Shown here: positions 23,827-33,370 of the stretch, piece after piece
How the letters are laid out: every line of letters starts with the position of its first letter
Numbering within the stretch: the first letter of the stretch is position 1
Source: Niastella koreensis GR20-10
Lineage (GTDB): Bacteria; Bacteroidota; Bacteroidia; Chitinophagales; Chitinophagaceae
Length of the DNA: 64,000 bases
Assembly (NCBI RefSeq): GCF_000246855.1
Contig: NC_016609.1
Span: forward strand, 4,278,001-4,342,000
Direction of reading: 5' to 3'
Program-made: the position numbers and the translations under genes
The notes under the pieces: generated by a model
Seen by the model: the letters and a program-made list of their open reading frames with translations, nothing else
The model's database searches: none
What the model was told of the DNA's origin: nothing

Positions 23827-23867
23827 TTTGTATGATTTCCGCCAACAAATGTAAAGCAAAACCGGGG

Positions 23868-26864
23868 TTACAACTTACAATTAATAGTAAGCAAAAAGGT
23901 TGTTCCGGACTGACTAAAGTGGGAGCCATCGTACGTGGCAATGTGGTAGCGGCCGTTAAAGGTTACGGCATTTATATTCCGTTTAAAGGCAACGGGATCG
24001 TTCAGAATTTGTTGTCCGTAACTGTTCAATGGTTTCAACACATATTCCGGCAATACATTGAAGATATTATTTACGGCGAAGGATACGCCCAGCCAGCGGG
24101 TGCATTGATAACCCAGGTTTGCATCGGTTACCAGTTTGGTTTTAAAAACCATTTTTATATTCCTGTCCAGCCCCGCACTGCGAAAGGTAGCCGGGCCAAA
24201 CAAGGTATTGTTGACATTAACACTCAATTTACCCAGCGAAAGATCACTGCCCAGAATGGTTTTGAATTTTGGCCGGCTTGTTAACAACAAGGCTTCCTGC
24301 ATATAATCAAAAACCTGTTGTCCTGCTTCTTCAATTAACTTGGGATTGGCTACCACACCCAGCAACTTATTGGCCAGGGTATAATTACCGGCGAGGTTAA
24401 TGGTTAAGTGGCCGGCATCGAATACGCGGATATTTTTCCAGGTAGCCACCAGGTCGAGCCCCTGCGTATTGGTGCTGATGCCATTGGTAAAAAAACTAAC
24501 GCCAATGATGCCATTGGCGGTTAAGACCGTATCGAGTTCGGTATTGTTATCGGCAGTATGTGAAATATCCGAACTTAAAATGATCCGGTCTTTTATATTG
24601 ATATTATAATAATCGAGGGTAATACTGAAATTTCGCGCCGGGCGTAGCCCGATACCGGCGGTAAAATTCTGCGAACGCTCCGGTTTCAGTGCCGGTACGC
24701 CCAATACCTGGGCCTGCATACTTTTGTTACTCACCACCCCTTTTGTTTGCACGCCCATCCCGGGGGTAAAGATCTGTTGTACGATCTGCAGGTTTACCTG
24801 TTGCAAACCAGGGGCGCGAAAGCCGGTTGATAAGGAGGACCGAACGGATAATTTATCGCCCAGTAATTTTTTTCTGCCGCTGACCTTCCATACAAATGCG
24901 CCGCCAAAATCATTGTAATATTCCTGCCGGGCGGTGGCATTCAACAGCATGGATTTCGAAACATCGTAACTCACATCCAGGTAACCGCCCATATTGAACC
25001 GGTTAGCCGTGTTGGCGTTAATGTTAGCAATACCCGAAAACGAAACAGGCCCCGCGCCCACGCTGGATGCCCTGTCGCCGGCAATAATGGTAAAAGTCTC
25101 ATTCCGGAATTCGGTTCCGAATGCAATAACCAGGTGTTCATTGATGGTATGGGTAAGATCGATATTTCCCACGATGTGATGAAAACCATAGCCACCAGGC
25201 CTGAAGGTGGTGGGGCTTTGCGCCCCCAGCGCGGGGTTCCAGGTATTGTCAACTGAATATAATTGTTTGTTGCCGCCAATGGTAGCGCTTACATCGGTTG
25301 TCCAGCTTGCTTTCTCCTGTTTAAAACCGAGGGTAGCGTTATAGTCGTTCAGGTCGCCGGCAAAGGTTGGACCAAATCCCAGGTAAGTTTCGGCCGTATC
25401 GTGCAATAAATAGTAAGGATCCTGTTTCCAGTATGCAGTACGATAATTGGCATAACTCTGAATGTTCTTGTACACATAGGCCGCATTCGCATAAAAGGTA
25501 GCGTTATCATTTACCGGTATGCCTGTATTCACCAGGAAGCGGGCGGCCGTAATGGCCGGCGTGCCATTCACATTGCGGGCATCCGGAAACTGCGCCAGGT
25601 AAGCTTTTACTTTCTCTAACCCCGCAGCGGTGCCATCACCCAGATCGATGTTATCCTGTTCAGCATCTACTTTACCCGGCCGGTTGGTGCGGCTTTCTTT
25701 TTGAAAGCTGATGGTATAGTTGGCAAAACCTTTCTTACCGATGTTTACGCCGCTGTTAATGCTGTTACCAATGGAAAACCCATCGCCTTTACTGGTAATG
25801 CCGGTGTTTGCTTTGAAACTGGTATATTCAAAACGGTCTTTCAAAATAATGTTCATTACACCGGCAATGGCATCTGACCCATATTGAGCCGATGCGCCAT
25901 CGCGCAGGATCTCCACCCGTTTTATGGCTTCCACCGGGATGGCCGAGAGATCCGTTTCCGTTTCACCACGCCCGGGAGATGTTTGTATGTACACCAACGA
26001 TCCGGGGTTCTTTCTTTTTCCGTTTATTAAGATCAAGGTACGGCATGGGCCCATATTCCTGATCTCGTAGGGATCAGACAGCGAAGTGGCATCATGCACG
26101 GGCATATTCACGGTATTGAAAGAAGGCGCGCGGTATTGCAATGCTTTATCAAGCGTTAACTGACCGGTACTGATGAGATCGGCGCCATTGATATTATCTA
26201 CCGGCAGCGAGGTATTGGTAAACGTGCGCTGGCTGGCACGACTGCCCACCGCCACCACTACCCCACTGAGATCGGTAATGGTACTGTTCAGTATTATATT
26301 TTTGAAAGTTTCAAGGTGCTCGATTTTAACAGATGCAATATAACTGCTATACCCAACGCTGCTGAAATACACCTTCTGAAGACCTTCTTCCAACAGGATC
26401 GAATAGTTCCCCTGCGCATCGGTCACGGTTCCTTTATCTGCACCAATTGCAATAACGGAAACGCCCGGCACCGGTTCGTTTTTTTCATTGCGAACAGAGC
26501 CATGCAATAATCGCAGCTTTTCAGCCGGCATGTTTTCTTTCTTATCTGTTGGGATAGGAACTTCTGAAATGATGATCTGGGTGGGCGATACTTTTTTATA
26601 GGTAAGTCCCAATGGGGTCAGCAGTGTGCTCAGGGCTTTATCGGGATTGTTACAACCAGCAGTATCGGGGGTCACTTTCCGGTTTTGCACCAGTTGCTCC
26701 CGGTACAAAATGCTTACGCGGAATTTCTTTTCTAACGCGGCAATTACGTCTTTTAAGGGTTGAGGGTTAGGGGCAATTCGCTGCCCTTGCACGGCAAATA
26801 CCATGCACGTGGATAAAATACATGCAATAAGCCATTTTTTAAAAAGGCTTTTTCTCATAATCAA
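23868..26864 (-). CDS. TonB-dependent receptor with STN domain (paralogue 1)
   Basis: This 998-residue protein has a signal peptide (LIACILSTCMVFAVQG), an STN domain (LKDVIAALEKKFRVSILYR), a carboxypeptidase-like domain (LHGSVRNEKNEPVPGVSVIA), a plug (VVVAVGSRASQRTF, PYEIRNMGPCRTLILINGKR, IKRVEILRDGASAQYGSDAIAG) and a barrel ending in an aromatic-Lys-Leu strand (TTFLLTINCKL). It is a FecA-like, SusD-independent receptor. The FecR gene just upstream (26952-27956) and the STN domain point to surface signalling. It is a close paralogue of 28803-31517. The ligand is unknown. Confidence 0.88.
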   Translation of the reverse strand: MIMRKSLFKKWLIACILSTCMVFAVQGQRIAPNPQPLKDVIAALEKKFRVSILYREQLVQNRKVTPDTAGCNNPDKALSTLLTPLGLTYKKVSPTQIIISEVPIPTDKKENMPAEKLRLLHGSVRNEKNEPVPGVSVIAIGADKGTVTDAQGNYSILLEEGLQKVYFSSVGYSSYIASVKIEHLETFKNIILNSTITDLSGVVVAVGSRASQRTFTNTSLPVDNINGADLISTGQLTLDKALQYRAPSFNTVNMPVHDATSLSDPYEIRNMGPCRTLILINGKRKNPGSLVYIQTSPGRGETETDLSAIPVEAIKRVEILRDGASAQYGSDAIAGVMNIILKDRFEYTSFKANTGITSKGDGFSIGNSINSGVNIGKKGFANYTISFQKESRTNRPGKVDAEQDNIDLGDGTAAGLEKVKAYLAQFPDARNVNGTPAITAARFLVNTGIPVNDNATFYANAAYVYKNIQSYANYRTAYWKQDPYYLLHDTAETYLGFGPTFAGDLNDYNATLGFKQEKASWTTDVSATIGGNKQLYSVDNTWNPALGAQSPTTFRPGGYGFHHIVGNIDLTHTINEHLVIAFGTEFRNETFTIIAGDRASSVGAGPVSFSGIANINANTANRFNMGGYLDVSYDVSKSMLLNATARQEYYNDFGGAFVWKVSGRKKLLGDKLSVRSSLSTGFRAPGLQQVNLQIVQQIFTPGMGVQTKGVVSNKSMQAQVLGVPALKPERSQNFTAGIGLRPARNFSITLDYYNINIKDRIILSSDISHTADNNTELDTVLTANGIIGVSFFTNGISTNTQGLDLVATWKNIRVFDAGHLTINLAGNYTLANKLLGVVANPKLIEEAGQQVFDYMQEALLLTSRPKFKTILGSDLSLGKLSVNVNNTLFGPATFRSAGLDRNIKMVFKTKLVTDANLGYQCTRWLGVSFAVNNIFNVLPEYVLKPLNSYGQQILNDPVAFKRNINAVTFNGRYHIATYDGSHFSQSGTTFLLTINCKL

Positions 26865-26951
26865 TATACGCTGAATGCTTAATGCTCCTGACGTTTTGCG
26901 CTCCGCGTTGGACGTTTGAGTTATATTTTGGTTTTGCGTTTAGCGTTTAGC

Positions 26952-27956
26952 TTATTCAATAATAACCTGGTTTCCTTCCCTCGTAACGGTTGTGTGCAAT
27001 AATTCACCCAACACCTGCAACATCACCTGTTCATTTTGTAATTCCAGGGTACCTGAAACTACCTGTGTAGCCAGTTCAGGTCTTTTTATAATGAAATTGA
27101 ACCCAAAATATTCCTTCAAAGTTTCACATACATCCTGTACTGTCGCCTTTTCGAACCGGTATTTCTTTTCCAGCCAGGCTGTGAAAAGCATTGGATTCGC
27201 GGCACGGGCGGTTATTTTTCCCTGCGCTGCCGAATACTCACAATACTCGTTAGGATGCATAATGGTAGCGGCATTACCGGCCGGAACACTAAACCGCACT
27301 TTTCCTTTTTGCAGCAATACACCGGTTGTATTGTTAATGGTCTTTACGTTGAACTCGGTTCCCAGCACTTCTATCACTGCGTTGCCGGCATAAACAGTAA
27401 AGGGTTGCGCCCCGCCGGCATTTTCAAGATGGCGCACTTTAAAAAAGGCTTCGCCCGTTATCCACACCTCCCGGTTGCCGCCTGTGCGGTTGCTGTTGAA
27501 CCGGATAGAGGAATTGGCATTCAGCACCACTTCTGAACTATCAGGCAACCATACCGTTTTAGTAGCTGCATATGGTGTTGAAATATATGTATACGCAGGT
27601 TTCCTTACATAATACAATACCAGGGTACCAATCAGCAGTGCAGCTATTACTGCCGCTGCTTTCAGCCACCAGCGCCCTTGTTGCTTTGGTTGCAATGGAA
27701 TTGCCTGTTCATTTGCAACCGTATTGTCGATCCGTTGTTTCAGGTTGCTGTAAAATTCATCAGCTACCGTTTCCTTTTTAAATTCAAGGGTACGGATTAT
27801 ATCAATAGCTTTTTGCGCTGCTTCCTTTTTTGCAGAACCGGCATTCATCCATTTCGTCCAGGCCTGGTTGTTTTCCCCTTCGGGATCCAACACCCAATTG
27901 ATAAATGATTCGTCTTTAAGGAAATCATCTATTTTGTATTGAGAGTATTTATCCAT
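26952..27956 (-). CDS. FecR-family anti-sigma factor
   Basis: This 334-residue protein has a sigma-binding N-terminus (IDDFLKDESFINWVLDPEGEN), a membrane span (WWLKAAAVIAALLIGTLVLYYV), a FecR domain (SEVVLNANSSIRFNSNR, REVWITGEAFFKVRHLENAG, FTVYAGNAVIEVLGTEFNV) and an STN-like C-terminus (VQDVCETLKEYFGFNFII). It lies 87 bases upstream of the STN receptor 23868-26864. Unusually, no sigma gene is adjacent. The nearest one on this strand is 34223-34840, separated by a receptor, an acetyltransferase and a five-gene operon. Confidence 0.88.
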   Translation of the reverse strand: MDKYSQYKIDDFLKDESFINWVLDPEGENNQAWTKWMNAGSAKKEAAQKAIDIIRTLEFKKETVADEFYSNLKQRIDNTVANEQAIPLQPKQQGRWWLKAAAVIAALLIGTLVLYYVRKPAYTYISTPYAATKTVWLPDSSEVVLNANSSIRFNSNRTGGNREVWITGEAFFKVRHLENAGGAQPFTVYAGNAVIEVLGTEFNVKTINNTTGVLLQKGKVRFSVPAGNAATIMHPNEYCEYSAAQGKITARAANPMLFTAWLEKKYRFEKATVQDVCETLKEYFGFNFIIKRPELATQVVSGTLELQNEQVMLQVLGELLHTTVTREGNQVIIE

Positions 27957-27985
27957 TATTCGTTGTTTCTTAACTGTTAAAAGCA

Positions 27986-28059
27986 GTTACAGGTTTCAGG
28001 TTGCAGGTTTCAGGGGGAAGGCCGTAAAATTGTATTCCCTGTACCCTGAAACTTGTAAC
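27986..28059. repeat. word-repeat hairpin (CAGGTTTCAGG)
   Basis: GTTACAGGTTTCAGG, continuing TTGCAGGTTTCAGG, faces CCTGAAACTTGTAAC (28045-28059); 14 of 15 arm bases pair. It lies between the acetyltransferase gene end and the fecR start. No T tract follows, so simple termination is not obvious. Confidence 0.55.
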
Positions 28060-28070
28060 ATCTAATTACT

Positions 28071-28619
28071 TCACCAATCCCACGCAACAATGTTCCATTC
28101 TTCCCCATCAGGCGCTGTATACTCATGTATCGTTTCAAACCCTACCCGTTTATGCGCATTCAGCGAACGCTGGTTACGCGTTGCGATCTCTGTTATGGCA
28201 AAATCGTACCGGTCTTTAAAATAGTTTTTATACGCTGCATAACAGGCATCGAAGATGCCCTGACCACGATAACCGGCCGCTACACATACCTGCCCTACCA
28301 CGATATAGTTATAGTCAGCAATCTTTTTATGTTTATAGGTCAGCTCTTCAAACATCTCGAACATGGGCATCAGAATGGGAACATCAAACCGCGAACGAAC
28401 GGTCATAGCCAGTAAATAGGCAATAACACGGTCCTCGTCTTTTGCTATCACATGCGCCTCCAGTTCATTCATTTTTTCCAGGTCGGCAAAACTATGCGAT
28501 ACCGTAACAAAACCCTGTGCGGCTATTTCATCGGCCGATAATTCCAGCGCCAGGTTTTGTTTCTGCAGCGTCAGGATCTGCTCCAGCTCTTCTTTCGTTT
28601 TTGACCTTGTATAAATCAT
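28071..28619 (-). CDS. GNAT-family N-acetyltransferase
   Basis: This is a 182-residue protein from the ATG at 28619 (MIYTRSKTKEELEQIL). The frame stays open upstream, but that part translates a repeat element. The acetyl-CoA loop is YIVVGQVCVAAGYRGQGIFDA (Q/RxxGxG/A as GYRGQG, residues about 115-121), followed by ITEIATRNQRSLNAHKRVGFETI, the usual GNAT ending. It is cytoplasmic and the substrate is unknown. It is inserted between two receptor genes on the same strand, probably a cargo gene unrelated to uptake. Confidence 0.82.
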   Translation of the reverse strand: MIYTRSKTKEELEQILTLQKQNLALELSADEIAAQGFVTVSHSFADLEKMNELEAHVIAKDEDRVIAYLLAMTVRSRFDVPILMPMFEMFEELTYKHKKIADYNYIVVGQVCVAAGYRGQGIFDACYAAYKNYFKDRYDFAITEIATRNQRSLNAHKRVGFETIHEYTAPDGEEWNIVAWDW

Positions 28620-28620
28620 A

Positions 28621-28800
28621 AGCTTAAGGCTTAACGCTTGCTCGCGTACAGACTGCCTGGCCTTCGTGCCGAACCTTCGCGAATTTTCGGAAAACAAGGC
28701 GGCCTGGCCGTTTCGGAGTTTTGCATTCAGCGTTAAGCATTTTGCGTTAAGCGTTTTTAAAGGAAGGCTGACCTTAGGCCAGCCCCCTTGTTTTCAGGCA
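28621..28800. repeat. word-repeat hairpin (GCGTTAAGC)
   Basis: The left arm AGCTTAAGGCTTAACGCTTG (28621-28640) faces CAGCGTTAAGCATTTTGCG and TTAAGCG (28728-28753), which are inverted copies of the same word. About 80 bases of unrelated sequence lie between. A separate stem GGCTG/CAGCC lies at 28765-28783, near the receptor's 3' end and the likely terminator of that gene. Confidence 0.55.
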
Positions 28801-28802
28801 AT

Positions 28803-31517
28803 CTACAACTTAAAATTCAGCGTGGCCAAAAACGTTGTTCCCAGCTGGCTGAAATGCGATCCATCATAAGTTACCATGCTATATCTTCCGTTGAATGTAA
28901 TGGCATTGACATTCTGCTTCACCTTGGCAGGATCGCTTAAAATAGCGTCGCCATTGCTGTTCAATGCCTTTAATTTCCATTCCGGTGTTATATTGAATAT
29001 ATTATTAACTGCTATTGATGCATTTACCCGGCTGCTGAACTGGTAACCGATATTCAGGTCGGTCAACACCTTGGTTTGAAACTCCAGTTTCAGGTTTTTA
29101 TCCAGCCCATCGTTGTGGAAGGTGGTGGGACCAAACAGTGTATTGTTCAACAGGAAATCCCATTTACCAAGTACCAGATCGCCACCCAATACCGCTTTGT
29201 ATTTGGGCCGGCTTGTTGTTAACAGGGCTATCTGAATATCATCGATAGTACTTTGTCCGGCATCGCTGATCAACTTGGGATTGGTAACATTACCCGTTAA
29301 CTCATTAGCCAGGGTATAGTTACCTGCCAGGTTAATGGTGAGCTTGCCTACATTACCTACCGGGATATTTTTATAGTTGGCCACCACATCAATGCCTTCG
29401 GTTTTGGTATGGATGCCATTGGTAAAGAAGCTTACGCCTACAATGCCATTGTTCCGCAACACGTCGTCCAGTTCGGTATTGCCCGCAGCCGTATTGGTGA
29501 TGTTGGAACTGAGGATAATGCGGTCTTTTATATCAATGTGATAATAATCTACCGTAACACTCAGGTTCTTTGTTGGGTTAAAGCCAAAGCCTGCAGTAAA
29601 GTTTACTGACTTCTCCGGTTTTAAAGCAGGTACGCCTAACAAATGCGCCTGTGGACTTTTATTACTTACAATACCCTTGGTTTGAATGCCCTGTCCGGGT
29701 ACAAAACTTTGCTGGGCTATCTGCAGGTTGATCTGGTGTAAACTGGGCGCCCTGAAACCGGTTGAAACAGAAGAACGAATGGTGAGTTTATCACCGGCCA
29801 CTTTGGCCCGGCCGCTGATCTTCCAAACAAAGGCGCTCCCAAAATCACTATAATATTCCTGCCGCACGGTGCCATTTACCAGTAATGCTTTGGTGATATC
29901 ATAACTCAGATCGAAGTAACCACCGATATTGAAACGATTCACCTTGATGGCGTTTATTTCATTTACGCCGGGGAATGAGTTGGCGCCCTCGCCGGTATAG
30001 GAGGCGGTATCGCCCGCAAAGATCTGGAAGTTCTCGCTGCGGAACTCACTGCCAAACGCCACGTTCAGTTTATCCGTTACTTCTTTGCTGATATCGATAT
30101 TTCCCACTACATGGTTAAACGCAAAACCACCGGGTTTGAACCGGATAGGGCTTTTTGCCCCAAGCGAATGGTTCACGGTGTTTTCTACGGTATATAATTG
30201 TTTATTGCCGCCGGTAGTAAAGCTAATGTCGTGCGTCCAGCCGCTTTTAATTGTTTTAAAACCAACCGTAGCGTTATAGTCGTTTAAGTCGCCTTCAAAG
30301 GTGGGGCCATAACCCAGGTATTCGGTACCGGCTGCATGCAGCAGGCCATAATCCTGCTTCCAGTACGGCGTACGATAGTTGGCAAAGCTTTGCACCTTCT
30401 TGTATACATACGCCGCATTGGCATAGAAGTCGGTGTTTTCACTTACAGGAATACCTGCATTTATCAGGAATTTGGCAGCCGTGCTGGTAGGTGTACCGCT
30501 GATATTTTTTGCATCGGGGAAACGCGCCAGGTATTTTTTTACCTCTACCAAACTGGCGGCAGTACCGTCGCTGAGGTCGTTATTGTCGCCTTCGGCATCT
30601 ACCGTGCCCGACCGGTTGGTTTTGTTCTCCCGTTGAAAATTGATGGTGTAATTGATAAATCCTTTGCTGCCAATATTGGCGCCGCCATTCAAACTGGTTA
30701 AAATAGAAAATCCATCGCCTTTGTGGGTGACGCCGCTGGCTATTTTGAAATTGGTATAATCGAAGCGGTCTTTCAAAATCACGTTCATTACCCCGGCTAT
30801 GGCATCGGAACCATATTGGGCAGAAGCGCCATCGCGCAGGATCTCTACCCGTTTGATGGCTTCGGTAGGAATGGCCGACAAATCGGCGCCGGTTTCCCCA
30901 CGGCCGGGCGAAGTTTGAATATAAACCAGGGCGCTGGGGTTCTTACGCTTGCCATTCACCAGGATCAACGTTCTGCTGGGGCCCATGTTCCTGATCTCAT
31001 ATGGATCGAGCAATGAGGTAGCATCATTCACCGGCGTGTTTACTGTATTGAAAGAAGGTACGCGTAATTGCAGGGCTTTATCAAACGACAATTGCCCGGC
31101 ACTTTGCAGCTCAGAGGCATTGATATTATCAACCGGCAATGGTGTGGTGGTGAAGGTTCGTTGCGAAGCGCGGCTGCCTACAGCTACCACTACTTCGCTG
31201 AGGTCGGCGATGGCAAATTGCAGTGCTACATCGCGGGTAACAGTGGTATTGTCGATCTTAACCGTCATAGAATATGGGTTAAACCCTACACTGGTGATAA
31301 CCACTTTGTAAGTGCCTGAAGGTAAAGAAAGGCGGTAAGTTCCCGTTGAATCGGTTGCCGTACCGCCTTTATTACCGCCAACAACAATGGATGCATTGCC
31401 CAGCGGCTCTCCACTTTCGCTCGTTATCTTACCTTTTAAAATTCCCTGCGCGGTGGCCATATTGTTCAGCAGAAGTAGCATAGCTACCGCCTGCATGGCA
31501 TATAGTAATTTTCTCAT
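28803..31517 (-). CDS. TonB-dependent receptor without STN domain (paralogue 2)
   Basis: This 904-residue protein has a signal peptide (LLYAMQAVAMLLLLNNMATAQ) and a carboxypeptidase-like domain (LKGKITSESGEPLGNASIVV). The plug is nearly word-for-word that of 23868-26864: VAVGSRASQRTFTTTPLPVD, YEIRNMGPSRTLILVNGKR, VEILRDGASAQYGSDAIAG. The barrel ends in TTFLATLNFKL. The lack of an STN domain means it should not signal to FecR. The two copies, separated by FecR and an acetyltransferase gene, look like a duplication in which only one keeps the signalling part. Confidence 0.88.
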   Translation of the reverse strand: MRKLLYAMQAVAMLLLLNNMATAQGILKGKITSESGEPLGNASIVVGGNKGGTATDSTGTYRLSLPSGTYKVVITSVGFNPYSMTVKIDNTTVTRDVALQFAIADLSEVVVAVGSRASQRTFTTTPLPVDNINASELQSAGQLSFDKALQLRVPSFNTVNTPVNDATSLLDPYEIRNMGPSRTLILVNGKRKNPSALVYIQTSPGRGETGADLSAIPTEAIKRVEILRDGASAQYGSDAIAGVMNVILKDRFDYTNFKIASGVTHKGDGFSILTSLNGGANIGSKGFINYTINFQRENKTNRSGTVDAEGDNNDLSDGTAASLVEVKKYLARFPDAKNISGTPTSTAAKFLINAGIPVSENTDFYANAAYVYKKVQSFANYRTPYWKQDYGLLHAAGTEYLGYGPTFEGDLNDYNATVGFKTIKSGWTHDISFTTGGNKQLYTVENTVNHSLGAKSPIRFKPGGFAFNHVVGNIDISKEVTDKLNVAFGSEFRSENFQIFAGDTASYTGEGANSFPGVNEINAIKVNRFNIGGYFDLSYDITKALLVNGTVRQEYYSDFGSAFVWKISGRAKVAGDKLTIRSSVSTGFRAPSLHQINLQIAQQSFVPGQGIQTKGIVSNKSPQAHLLGVPALKPEKSVNFTAGFGFNPTKNLSVTVDYYHIDIKDRIILSSNITNTAAGNTELDDVLRNNGIVGVSFFTNGIHTKTEGIDVVANYKNIPVGNVGKLTINLAGNYTLANELTGNVTNPKLISDAGQSTIDDIQIALLTTSRPKYKAVLGGDLVLGKWDFLLNNTLFGPTTFHNDGLDKNLKLEFQTKVLTDLNIGYQFSSRVNASIAVNNIFNITPEWKLKALNSNGDAILSDPAKVKQNVNAITFNGRYSMVTYDGSHFSQLGTTFLATLNFKL

Positions 31518-31766
31518 GTGACTGATGTTAATGATGGTTTACAATTAAATGCAAGCTCGCATCAAAAATCACCGCGCGGGTTATTAGTTAAGAGGAGGTC
31601 ACGTGAGAAATTACCCCATGAAGAAGATAGAATTTAAGATATTTATTTTTTGAATATAAAATATTCAGAGTTCCGGGTTCAGAGTTCAGCGTTTTTTCCG
31701 CGACGGCGTGTGGCGCGAAGCGGTGTATTGCCTGCAGCTTACAGCCTGAAGCTTGAAGCTGCCTTC
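31518..31766. repeat. intergenic region with word repeats
   Basis: This 249-base gap is upstream of the receptor gene. TTCAGAGTTCCGGGTTCAGAGTTCAGCG (from about 31664) and CAGCTTACAGCCTGAAGCTTGAAGCTGCC (about 31736-31764) are near-tandem words. The latter resembles GCAGCTTCAAGCTGCAAGC at 36565-36582 in inverted direction. No gene is seen; the receptor promoter should be in the left half. Confidence 0.45.
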
Positions 31767-32333
31767 CTACACTCTCAACGCTCCTCTAAATCCCCGGGTT
31801 GCATAGTAAGAATCAGCTCCATTATGGTAAATGAAAACTGTATTATACCGTCTATCGCCAAAGATGGCGCCACCAAGCTGGCGGATATCGGGTGGAGTAA
31901 CCAGCCAGCTGGAGGTTTTGGTGTCGAATTCGCCCAGTTGTTGCAATAAGCGGTATTGTTCCTCGGTCAGCAATTCAATGCCCATAGCAGCAGCTGCATC
32001 CATGGCACTGTCTTTAGGCTTATTTTCCTTTCTTGCGTCCAGCGCCTTGCGGTCGTAGCAATAACTTCTGCGGTTTTTGGGACTTTCGGCGGAACAATCG
32101 AAGAAAATGTATTCATCTGTTTTTTTGTCGTACCCAACTACATCGGGTTCGCCGCCGGTAGCTTCCATATCATCGAGCACCCACAGTTTTTTGGGATTCG
32201 CTTCCAGCTTTGCCTGCACATGGGCCCACTCAATTCCTTTGTGACGGTTTTTGTGCTTCTCAAAACGGGTCTTCAAGGTGTTGAGCAATTCGGTTCGCTG
32301 TGCCGGCGACAGTTCCTTTTTAGTGTCTTTCAT
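31767..32333 (-). CDS. DUF4256 protein
   Basis: This 188-residue cytoplasmic protein matches the DUF4256 pattern along its whole length: LNTLKTRFEKHKNRHKGIEW, LWVLDDMEATGGEPDVVGYD, FFDCSAESPKNRRSYCYDR and AIFGDRRYNTVFIYHNGAD. The biochemical role is unknown. It is the last of five tightly spaced genes (ArsR, SRPBCC, YdeI-like, DoxX, DUF4256), a combination seen repeatedly in soil bacteria, with gaps of 1-24 bases. Confidence 0.82.
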   Translation of the reverse strand: MKDTKKELSPAQRTELLNTLKTRFEKHKNRHKGIEWAHVQAKLEANPKKLWVLDDMEATGGEPDVVGYDKKTDEYIFFDCSAESPKNRRSYCYDRKALDARKENKPKDSAMDAAAAMGIELLTEEQYRLLQQLGEFDTKTSSWLVTPPDIRQLGGAIFGDRRYNTVFIYHNGADSYYATRGFRGALRV

Positions 32334-32344
32334 GTTGTTGCTTT

Positions 32345-32749
32345 TTAAAGTGCGATGAGCCTTCTGTTGGCTGGTCTGAAATACCAGGATAAAATGGTGA
32401 GTACAATCAATAAGAGGGGGCCAAATAATTCTTTGGGCGCATCATGGATGGCCAGATGGGAGATAACCGCGCCGCTCATAACAAAGAAAAAGCCGGCATA
32501 CGCCCATTCTTTTAGCAATGGAAATTTAGGCACCAGCACCGCTATCACACCCAGGATCTTCCAAACACCGATGATGATCAATAAGTACATAGGGTAACCC
32601 AGGCCATTGAACAAAGCTGCTTCGTCTTTATTCTGGATCAGTTGTACAATACCGGTTGCCGTCATGCCCAATGACAACCAGAGGGTGGCTATCCAATAAA
32701 TGATCTTGTTCCTTCTTGCTTTTTTGCTTTTTGTAAGTTCCATGTTCAT
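32345..32749 (-). CDS. DoxX-family membrane protein
   Basis: This 134-residue protein has four predicted membrane helices (IIYWIATLWLSLGMTATGIV, YLLIIIGVWKILGVIAVLV, YAGFFFVMSGAVISHLAI, LLLIVLTILSWYF). The spacing and GxWKxxG-like second helix fit DoxX-like proteins. Members are associated with redox homeostasis or small-molecule stress, with no clear reaction. The ATG at 32743 is an equal alternative start. It is fourth in the ArsR-led operon. Confidence 0.8.
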   Translation of the reverse strand: MNMELTKSKKARRNKIIYWIATLWLSLGMTATGIVQLIQNKDEAALFNGLGYPMYLLIIIGVWKILGVIAVLVPKFPLLKEWAYAGFFFVMSGAVISHLAIHDAPKELFGPLLLIVLTILSWYFRPANRRLIAL

Positions 32750-32773
32750 GTTGATTCGTTTTTTTAGGGTTAA

Positions 32774-33364
32774 TTAATCATCCAGTCCTTTTCCGTTAAG
32801 GATCTGTTGCAGGTATTTCTCTACCCGCGACTCGCGGGTTTTGGTTTGTTTGGGTTGAGAAAAATAAAAGAGATAAGCGCGTTGCCGTCCGGGCGTCAGT
32901 TCCTTAAATGCCCGTTTCAACGCCGGCATTTTATTTAATTTCACCTGAAACTCTTCAGGCACGGCATAGTCGGTTGTTTTTTTAAGCTCCACTTTCAACC
33001 CGGCCTTTTCCGCTTCCATGGCCTCTTTTATATATTTTTTCAGTGTGGGGGCCAGCTTAATGATCTCTTTTACATTGGTAAAACGTACCTGGCGGGCAGA
33101 TTGTACATTCTTCGTTTGCTGAATCAGGATACCTTTCGGGTCCTTTAACAAAGCGCCTTTAAAAAACAGCACCGCGCAGTAATCTTTAAACCCGTGGATG
33201 AGCACGATGTTCTTTTTATCGAGCGAGTAACAGGGACAGCCCCATTTTAATTCTTCCTTGAGCCCGCTGTCCAATGCGATCATGCGCAATTGTTCATATT
33301 CATCGTGCCACTTCACGCTTTTAAAAAAGAAATCAACCCGGGGATTCATAATGCTTGTTGCCAT
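32774..33364 (-). CDS. YdeI/OmdA-family protein (DUF1801 plus C-terminal domain)
   Basis: This 196-residue protein has an N-terminal DUF1801-type domain (LKWGCPCYSLDKKNIVLIHGF, AVLFFKGALLKDPKG) followed by the YdeI C-terminal part (YAVPEEFQVKLNKMPALKRAF, LTPGRQRAYLFYFSQPKQTKT, SRVEKYLQQIL). It is cytoplasmic. B. subtilis and E. coli relatives have been linked to iron handling and stress, but no enzyme activity is settled. Third gene of the ArsR operon; an internal ATG at 33349 is possible. Confidence 0.82.
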   Translation of the reverse strand: MATSIMNPRVDFFFKSVKWHDEYEQLRMIALDSGLKEELKWGCPCYSLDKKNIVLIHGFKDYCAVLFFKGALLKDPKGILIQQTKNVQSARQVRFTNVKEIIKLAPTLKKYIKEAMEAEKAGLKVELKKTTDYAVPEEFQVKLNKMPALKRAFKELTPGRQRAYLFYFSQPKQTKTRESRVEKYLQQILNGKGLDD

Positions 33365-33370
33365 AGTTGT